NCBI GenBank assembly: GCA_025998955.1
Contig: AP024676.1
Location: forward strand, 1,054,001 to 1,118,000
DNA: 64,000 nt
From: Candidatus Roseilinea sp.
GTDB lineage: Bacteria; Chloroflexota; Anaerolineae; J036; Brachytrichaceae
Direction of reading: 5' to 3'
In this document: in pieces, positions 58,879 through 64,000 of the stretch
Layout: each line of letters opens with the position of its first letter
Position numbering within the stretch: the stretch's first letter is position 1
Translations under genes and position numbers: made by a program
The notes under the pieces: model-generated
Told to the model about the DNA's origin: nothing
Database searches by the model: none
The model's input: only the letters and a program-made list of their open reading frames with translations

Positions 58879-59900
58879 CCTCTCAGGAGACTGCCCGCCA
58901 ATCTGCTGCGCCTTGGGTACGCCTGGTCGTCCGTGATGGCAATCTGCTGCGGCTGTTCATCGCCTGCGTCTTGATTTTTGTCGTCATGACGCTGCTGCGT
59001 CCGGAGGTCTTCCCGACTGTGGAGAACTTCCGCTCGATGGGCAGCCAGTTCCCTGAGGTAGGTGTTTTGGCGGTTGCCATCATGATCGCAATGCTCACGG
59101 GAGGGATTGATCTCTCGGTAGTCAGTATCGCGAATCTGTCCGGCGTTTTGGCTGCGCTCTTCATTCGCACATTCATTCCTGCTGAAGCGTCTGATGTACA
59201 GGTCGTCATCGGGCTGATTGGCGCTGTGGTCATCGCCTTTGCTGTCGGCATGTTGTGCGGCTTGTTGAACGGTCTGCTAGTCGCGCGCGTCAACTTGACG
59301 CCGATTCTGGCGACGTTGGGGACGATGACCCTCTATACGGGTATCACCGTGGTCATTACGCGCGGCAATGCGGTGTTCGCCGAGAATCGTCTGACCTTTA
59401 TCGGCAACACCTACCTGTTCGACGTCATCCCCATTCCGATGCTGATCTTTGCCGTTGTGGTGGCTGTCTTCTCGGTGATCCTCAACCGCACTGCGTTTGG
59501 GCTCAAGCTGTATCTCATTGGCACAAACGAAAAGGCCGCGCGCTTCTCCGGCATTGATGTCCCACGCACACTGATTGGGGCGTATGTGTTGAGCGGCCTG
59601 CTAGCAGCCGTGGTCGCCATTATCTTTCTGGGGCGCAACAATTCCGCCAAATGGGATTTTGCCCCTTCGTATGTGCTTCAGGCGATTCTCGTCGCCGTGT
59701 TGGCCGGCGTGAATCCTGCCGGCGGCTCCGGACGCTTATTGGGGATCGTGCTGGCTATCTTGGCCTTGCAATTTGTCTCCACCGGCCTCAACATGCTGCT
59801 CTTGGCGGTGAGCGGGGGGCAATTCTTCAAGGAATTCGCCTGGGGGGCGTTGCTGCTGATCATCATGGTCATCAATTACTTCAGCGAACGGCGCAGGTGA
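58875..59900 (+). CDS. Sugar ABC transporter permease 2
   Basis: 341 residues, the same family as the preceding gene but diverged: [84 protein letters not shown] lies 5 bp before the ATG, which overlaps the stop of permease 1. Two-permease operons are usual for the AI-2/rhamnose/erythritol type importers. Confidence 0.92.
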   Translation: MTSQETARQSAAPWVRLVVRDGNLLRLFIACVLIFVVMTLLRPEVFPTVENFRSMGSQFPEVGVLAVAIMIAMLTGGIDLSVVSIANLSGVLAALFIRTFIPAEASDVQVVIGLIGAVVIAFAVGMLCGLLNGLLVARVNLTPILATLGTMTLYTGITVVITRGNAVFAENRLTFIGNTYLFDVIPIPMLIFAVVVAVFSVILNRTAFGLKLYLIGTNEKAARFSGIDVPRTLIGAYVLSGLLAAVVAIIFLGRNNSAKWDFAPSYVLQAILVAVLAGVNPAGGSGRLLGIVLAILALQFVSTGLNMLLLAVSGGQFFKEFAWGALLLIIMVINYFSERRR

Positions 59901-59972
59901 AAGGGTTGAGCGGGATCATCAGTAGCAAGATGCCGCGCAATTCTCGAGCGAGCAATATAGTTACACAGAGCG

Positions 59973-61511
59973 ATGTTTGTCTTAGGCGTTGATTTCGGCA
60001 CAGAGGGGGTACGCGTGGGTATCTTCACCCCCGACGGCGCGCCGGTGGCTTTTGCTGCCGAAGCTTATCCGACCGATTACCCGCGCGTGGGTTGGGCGGA
60101 GCAAGACCCTAATGAGTGGTGGACGGCGTTTGTCAAAGCGACGCGCCGAGCGATAAGTGAGGGCAACGTGCCTGCGGCATCTATCGCTGCTATCGGCGTG
60201 GATTGCACCAGTTGCACCGTCGTAGTCATGGACGAGCGCTTTCAGCCACTGCGCCCGGCCATCATTTGGATGGATGTGCGCGCCGCAGCGCAGGCCGACC
60301 GAATCGCTGCTTCGGGCCACCCGATGCTGAAATACAACGGCTTCGGCAATGTCTCCGCAGAGTGGATGCCCTGCAAGATGCTGTGGCTAAAAGAAAATGA
60401 GCCGGAGATCTATGCCCGCTCCCGTCACGTTGGCGAGTTCATTGATTGGGTGACCTATCGCCTTACCGGTGAATGGACAGCTAGCATCAATAACGTCAGC
60501 ATTCGCTGGTACTACGATCGCAATGAAGGGGGCTGGTCGCCCTCGTTCTATCAGACTATCGGTTTAGGCGATTTAATCGAGCGCTTCCCTTCCCGCGTGC
60601 TCGACATGGGACAGGTGGCCGGACAACTTCGCAGTGATGTCGCCGAGGCGCTGGGCTTACCGGCCGGCATCCCCGTGGCTCAGGGCGGTGCAGATGCATT
60701 CGTGGCCATGTTTGGCTTGAACGTCGTCTCGCCGGGCAAGATGGCGTTTATCGTCGGTTCCTCGCACCTGATGTTGGGCCAGAGCGATCGGCCCTTTCAC
60801 GCCAAGGGCTTGTTCGGCACCTACACGGATGCCGTCTTACCCGGCCAATACACCGTCGAAGGCGGGCAAGTTTCTACCGGCTCGATTGTGCGCTGGTTCC
60901 GTGATCACTTTTGCGCTGCCGAAGCAGAGATCGCGCGGCAACGCGGCGTCTCCACTTACGATGTGTTGAACGAAAGCGCCGGCCAGGTGCCCGTTGGCTC
61001 AGAAGGTTTGATCGTCCTGGACTACTTCCAAGGCAATCGCACGCCATATGTCGATTCGCTGGCGCGCGGTGTAATGCTCGGTCTGTCGCTCAAGCACACC
61101 AACGCCCATCTTTTTCGCGCCATTCTCGAAGGCATTGCCTATGGCTCCGAGCATATCTTCCGCACGTTCCGCGCCAGTGGCTACGTGGTCAATGAGATCG
61201 TTGCTGCAGGTGGTCCGACCAAAAGCCGGCTGTGGATGCAGATTCACGCCGATGTGAGCGGCATTCCCATCACACTCACGCGCGTCCCCGATGCGACTTG
61301 CCTTGGCTCGGCGGTGCTCGCTGCTGTAGCCGGGGAGCTCTACCCGAATGTCCCCGCTGCTTCCAACGCGATGGTACACGTTCTGGATCGAATCGAACCG
61401 GATCAAGAGCGTCACGAAGCCTATCGCTTCTATGCCGATCGCTATATCGAGACCTATCCGCGCTTGCGAAATCTCATTCACGCGGTGGTTCGCCATCAAA
61501 CTTGCAGATGA
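59973..61511 (+). CDS. FGGY-family carbohydrate kinase (ribulokinase-like)
   Basis: 512 residues. VLGVDFGTEGVRVGIF begins the ATPase fold, GWAEQDPNEWW is the usual FGGY motif, Asp241 in QGGADAFVAMF is the catalytic base and AAGGPTKSRLWMQIHADV the adenosine loop. The length and DFGTE form resemble ribulokinases, but the substrate may be any ketose or polyol carried by the transporter. 72 bp after permease 2; CAGAG is a weak ribosome site. Confidence 0.9.
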   Translation: MFVLGVDFGTEGVRVGIFTPDGAPVAFAAEAYPTDYPRVGWAEQDPNEWWTAFVKATRRAISEGNVPAASIAAIGVDCTSCTVVVMDERFQPLRPAIIWMDVRAAAQADRIAASGHPMLKYNGFGNVSAEWMPCKMLWLKENEPEIYARSRHVGEFIDWVTYRLTGEWTASINNVSIRWYYDRNEGGWSPSFYQTIGLGDLIERFPSRVLDMGQVAGQLRSDVAEALGLPAGIPVAQGGADAFVAMFGLNVVSPGKMAFIVGSSHLMLGQSDRPFHAKGLFGTYTDAVLPGQYTVEGGQVSTGSIVRWFRDHFCAAEAEIARQRGVSTYDVLNESAGQVPVGSEGLIVLDYFQGNRTPYVDSLARGVMLGLSLKHTNAHLFRAILEGIAYGSEHIFRTFRASGYVVNEIVAAGGPTKSRLWMQIHADVSGIPITLTRVPDATCLGSAVLAAVAGELYPNVPAASNAMVHVLDRIEPDQERHEAYRFYADRYIETYPRLRNLIHAVVRHQTCR

Positions 61512-61527
61512 ACCCAAGGTGCTGATC

Positions 61528-62523
61528 ATGAAGAAGATCTTGAATGACCCCAAAAATTTCGTGCCCGAAATGCTCGATGGATTGTTGAAGGCTCACGCCG
61601 ATCAACTTAGCTACGCAGCCAATGACCTGCACTGCATCGTTCGCGCCGATGCAGCCGTGTCCGGCAAGGTGGCGTTAGCTACCGGGGGAGGCTCCGGCCA
61701 CTTGCCCGTGTTTCTCGGGTATGTTGGCCGAGGCATGCTGGATGGTTGCGCCGTCGGGGATGTCTTTCAGTCGCCGAGCGCTGACCAGATGCTCGAGGTC
61801 ACGCGCCGCATCCATGGCGGGCGCGGCGTGCTTTATATCTACGGCAACTACGGTGGCGATGTGATGAACTTCGACATGGCGGCTGAGATGGCCGCGATGG
61901 AGGACATTGAAGTGCGCACCGTGCTTGTGAAGGATGATGTTGTGTCCAGTCGCGATCCTGAAAAGCGGCGTGGCGTTGCCGGCATGGTGTTCGCATTCAA
62001 GTGCGCCGGCGCCAAGGCCGATTTAGGCGGCTCCCTCGATGAAGTCGAAGCCGTTGCTCGCAAAACACTGGCCAATGTGCGCACCATGGGCATGGCGCTC
62101 ACGCCCTGCATCGTCCCTCAAGCAGGCAAGCCGACTTTTACCCTCGGCGAAAACGAAATGGAGATGGGCATGGGCATTCACGGCGAGCCGGGCATCAGCC
62201 GCGAGGAGCTGAAACCGGCGGATGAAATCGCCGAGCGGATGCTGCGTACAATCACCGAGGACATGCCCATCGGCTCCGGCGACCACGTGGCTGTCATGGT
62301 GAACGGCCTCGGCGCAACACCGCCGGAAGAGCTATATATCGTCTACCGTCGCGTGCACGATCTGCTTGCTGGCTCGAACGTGAAGGTGCATCGCGCCTAT
62401 GTAGGAGAATATGCCACCAGCATGGAGATGGCAGGCTGTTCATTGACCCTATTCAAGCTCGATGATGAGCTGACGGCATTGCTAGACCATCCGGCACGCA
62501 CGCCGTTCTTCGTGCAGATTTAA
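61528..62523 (+). CDS. dhaK: Dihydroxyacetone kinase subunit DhaK-like
   Basis: 331 residues. GGGSGHLPVFLGYVG, GNYGGDVMNFDMA and the substrate-binding His218 in MGMGIHGEPGIS (the same number as in Escherichia coli DhaK, which forms a hemiaminal with the ketone) define the family. It binds dihydroxyacetone or a related ketose (erythrulose in some pathways). Start ATG 61528 with AAGGTG upstream; the open frame upstream lies within the FGGY kinase gene. No DhaM phosphocarrier is seen in the window, so ATP may be the donor. Confidence 0.93.
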   Translation: MKKILNDPKNFVPEMLDGLLKAHADQLSYAANDLHCIVRADAAVSGKVALATGGGSGHLPVFLGYVGRGMLDGCAVGDVFQSPSADQMLEVTRRIHGGRGVLYIYGNYGGDVMNFDMAAEMAAMEDIEVRTVLVKDDVVSSRDPEKRRGVAGMVFAFKCAGAKADLGGSLDEVEAVARKTLANVRTMGMALTPCIVPQAGKPTFTLGENEMEMGMGIHGEPGISREELKPADEIAERMLRTITEDMPIGSGDHVAVMVNGLGATPPEELYIVYRRVHDLLAGSNVKVHRAYVGEYATSMEMAGCSLTLFKLDDELTALLDHPARTPFFVQI

Positions 62524-62526
62524 CCC

Positions 62527-63162
62527 ATGACTACAGTCACTGCGTCGCATGTGCGCGAGGCCCTCCGGCGCGTGGGCGATCGAATGGTTGCCCTGCGCGA
62601 AAGGTTAAATGATCTCGATGCCGCGATGGGGGACGGCGACACCGGCATCAGCGTGAGCAAGGGCGGGGCAGCGTTGGCCGAGTTCTCGAATGCCAATCCG
62701 CTGAATGATGGCGACGACATCGGCAAGTACTTGGCTAATGCCGGAATGGCGCTTAATCGCGCTGCGCCGAGCACGATGGGCACACTGCTGGCCACGGCGC
62801 TGATGCGCATGGGCAAGGAAGCGAAGGGCGCATCCTCGCTCGACGCGACCTTGCTGGCGCGCATGCTTGCGGCTGCGGATACGGGCATCCAGGAACGCGG
62901 CAAAGCCAAGCCAGGTGACAAGACGATTGTGGATGCGCTCCATCCGGCGGCCGAGGCGTTTGCTGCGGCTGTCGAGCGTGGTGAAGACTTAAGCCAGGCC
63001 GCTCGGGCCATGCTTGAAGCTGCCCGCCGGGGCTGTGAAGCAGCAACGCCGCTGCGCAGTAACGTTGGCCGCGCAAGTTGGGTCGGTGAGCGCACTGCGG
63101 GCAAACCGGACCCAGGCGCAGTATTGTGCGTCGAGATACTCGAAGCACTGCTCAAAGTCTAA
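62527..63162 (+). CDS. dhaL: Dihydroxyacetone kinase subunit DhaL-like
   Basis: 211 residues, the nucleotide-binding partner of DhaK. LNDLDAAMGDGDTGIS carries the Asp ligands of the Mg-nucleotide site; APSTMGTLLATALMRMG and GDKTIVDALHPA are typical barrel motifs. It starts 3 bp after dhaK. It transfers phosphate to the ketose bound by DhaK, from DhaM or ATP depending on subtype. Last gene of the operon; no terminator hairpin is obvious after it. Confidence 0.93.
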   Translation: MTTVTASHVREALRRVGDRMVALRERLNDLDAAMGDGDTGISVSKGGAALAEFSNANPLNDGDDIGKYLANAGMALNRAAPSTMGTLLATALMRMGKEAKGASSLDATLLARMLAAADTGIQERGKAKPGDKTIVDALHPAAEAFAAAVERGEDLSQAARAMLEAARRGCEAATPLRSNVGRASWVGERTAGKPDPGAVLCVEILEALLKV

Positions 63163-63210
63163 AGGTTGATTAGCGAACATCTTGCTAGACGCGCCCCTAC
63201 AGAATCATCC

Positions 63211-63436
63211 ACCGCCGGCTAATCACTGATGCGCCGGACGCGTGGGCCATCCGGTTGATCAGCCGGCATGTGCGCGTTGTGGTTTATCAATCGAGGAACA
63301 TCGCAGCGCGGCCCATGCGCTGCAATACCCTTCGAGCGCAGTCGCGCACACTCTGAATGGCCTGGGCGCCGGCCTGCTGCTGCCCCCGTGTTGTCACCGG
63401 CTAAACGTCGGCAGATCCTGCGCAGCGCGTGGTGAT
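63211..63436 (+). pseudogene. Relic of iron-containing alcohol dehydrogenase (duplicate of the 51978 gene)
   Basis: The string GGCCATCCGGTTGATCAGCC, the region ending GTTTATCAATCGAGGAACATC, GGCCCATGCGCTGCAATACCC and GCCGGCCTGCTGCTGCC match the intact gene (52690-52900) in order, and CTGCGCAGCGCGTGGTGA matches its last codons. About 65 bp after the AACATC position and about 250 bp before the final codons are missing, so it cannot encode the enzyme. With 63437-63500 this explains the stretch after dhaL. Confidence 0.85.
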
Positions 63437-63500
63437 GGGTAATCGCTCAAGAATAAAGCGTCAAGTTGAATGAGCGAAAGAAGATTCAGGGGGGAAACCA

Positions 63501-63936
63501 GTGATTGTGGCGATCATCGGATTGCTCATGTCTATCGCAATGGTTGCGGTTGGTGTCTCGGTCATCGGGCGGCGGGGTGAACCGACGATGCAACAATACG
63601 CCGGGCGTGTCCGCGAGGTGAATAAGGATGTGTCTGTGGGTGGAGAAGACCCCACCGGCGTCGGTGTGAGCGCCGAGGTCTCCTTCTTTCGAGGCCTGAG
63701 CAAAGGGTTTGAACTGTACGGTGAGAAGAGCACGGCCGAGATCCTGGACATGATTCGCGCAGGGCGCTGGGGTGAGGCCTGGCCATGGGCAATGGCTGCG
63801 CTGGGGGTGCTGATGATTCTTCTTGTGGTTACCGCTCCTCATCGGCCTGCTGGCCGGCTGGAGTGGACTGGGCCTCTGGGCCTTCGTTGGCTTGTTCTTC
63901 TGCGGCGTGCTATTTGCGGCCTTCCCGCGCCGGTAA
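63501..63936 (+). pseudogene. Frameshifted copy of the 144-residue membrane protein
   Basis: GTG 63501 with GGGGGG upstream starts IVAIIGLLMSIAMVAVGV, and the centre (VSFFRGLSKGFELYGEKSTAE, ILDMIRAGRWGEAWPW) is nearly identical to the protein at 53251. At about 63829 one extra base shifts the frame; the remaining DNA, read one base over, still encodes LLIGLLAGWSGLGLWAFVGLF...FPRR ending at TAA 63934. The similarity runs about 15 bp past the stop. In the shifted frame translation would continue to the window end. 63937-64000 holds nothing I can support. Confidence 0.85.
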
Positions 63937-64000
63937 TGCGCACTTCAGGGCGACGGCACGCCCCATATCGTCACGATGCCGTTGCTTGCGATAGTCATGA

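Overview
The window is a 64 kb stretch of GC-rich bacterial chromosome, densely coded, with no rRNA, tRNA, CRISPR array or insertion sequence that I could recognise. Gene content points to Chloroflexota (probably the Anaerolineae side). The main clue is a Chlor_Arch_YYY/DUF2298 membrane protein; others are two large polytopic glycosyltransferase-like proteins, a one-chain pyruvate:ferredoxin oxidoreductase, and many sugar ABC transporters and glycoside hydrolases. This assignment is inference from gene families, not a database match.

Layout. 1-7.4 kb (minus strand): two paralogous membrane glycosyltransferase-like proteins (the first cut by the window edge), a malic enzyme with a large internal in-frame deletion, a Lon-related protease, and two small membrane proteins. 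7.6-16.8 kb (minus): flavodoxin and NifJ; then threonine synthase, DUF2298 protein and a CE7 acetyl esterase. 16.9-26.3 kb: a GH4 glycosidase, then a minus-strand block of envelope genes (two unknown proteins, a 1140-residue multidomain hydrolase, an 839-residue secreted protein) and a YacP-like NYN nuclease. 26.5-35.1 kb (plus): RuvB carrying a 512-residue intein, a formylglycine-generating-enzyme-like lipoprotein, PriA, a YesL-like membrane protein and an unknown 468-residue protein.

35.3-51.9 kb (minus) is one sugar catabolic region. It reads from a beta-propeller enzyme and GntR and LacI regulators through a sugar ABC transporter (binding protein, ATPase, permease), a GH31 alpha-xylosidase-like enzyme and an enolase-superfamily sugar-acid dehydratase. 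It continues with a frameshifted FGGY kinase, an aldolase, three SDR dehydrogenases, a GH99-like protein and an FAH-family keto-deoxy-sugar-acid enzyme. Together these suggest uptake and non-phosphorylative oxidation of a glycoside-derived sugar. 52.0-63.2 kb is a second carbon-use region: Fe-dependent alcohol dehydrogenase, a RuBisCO-like (form IV) protein divergent from a complete ABC transporter, an FGGY kinase and a DhaK/DhaL pair. The RuBisCO-like protein beside a two-part ketose kinase suggests a branched or short-chain sugar-acid pathway that I cannot assign. The last 0.8 kb holds a decayed duplicate of the alcohol dehydrogenase plus its small membrane-protein neighbour.

The most unusual feature is a set of degenerate short-word repeat tracts. 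Some form imperfect hairpins, and they lie both between genes and, in frame, inside conserved housekeeping genes (priA twice, the DUF2298 gene three times, probably nifJ and thrC). One composite form occurs in the same orientation in priA and the DUF2298 gene and encodes nearly the same peptide in both, much as Rickettsia palindromic elements do.
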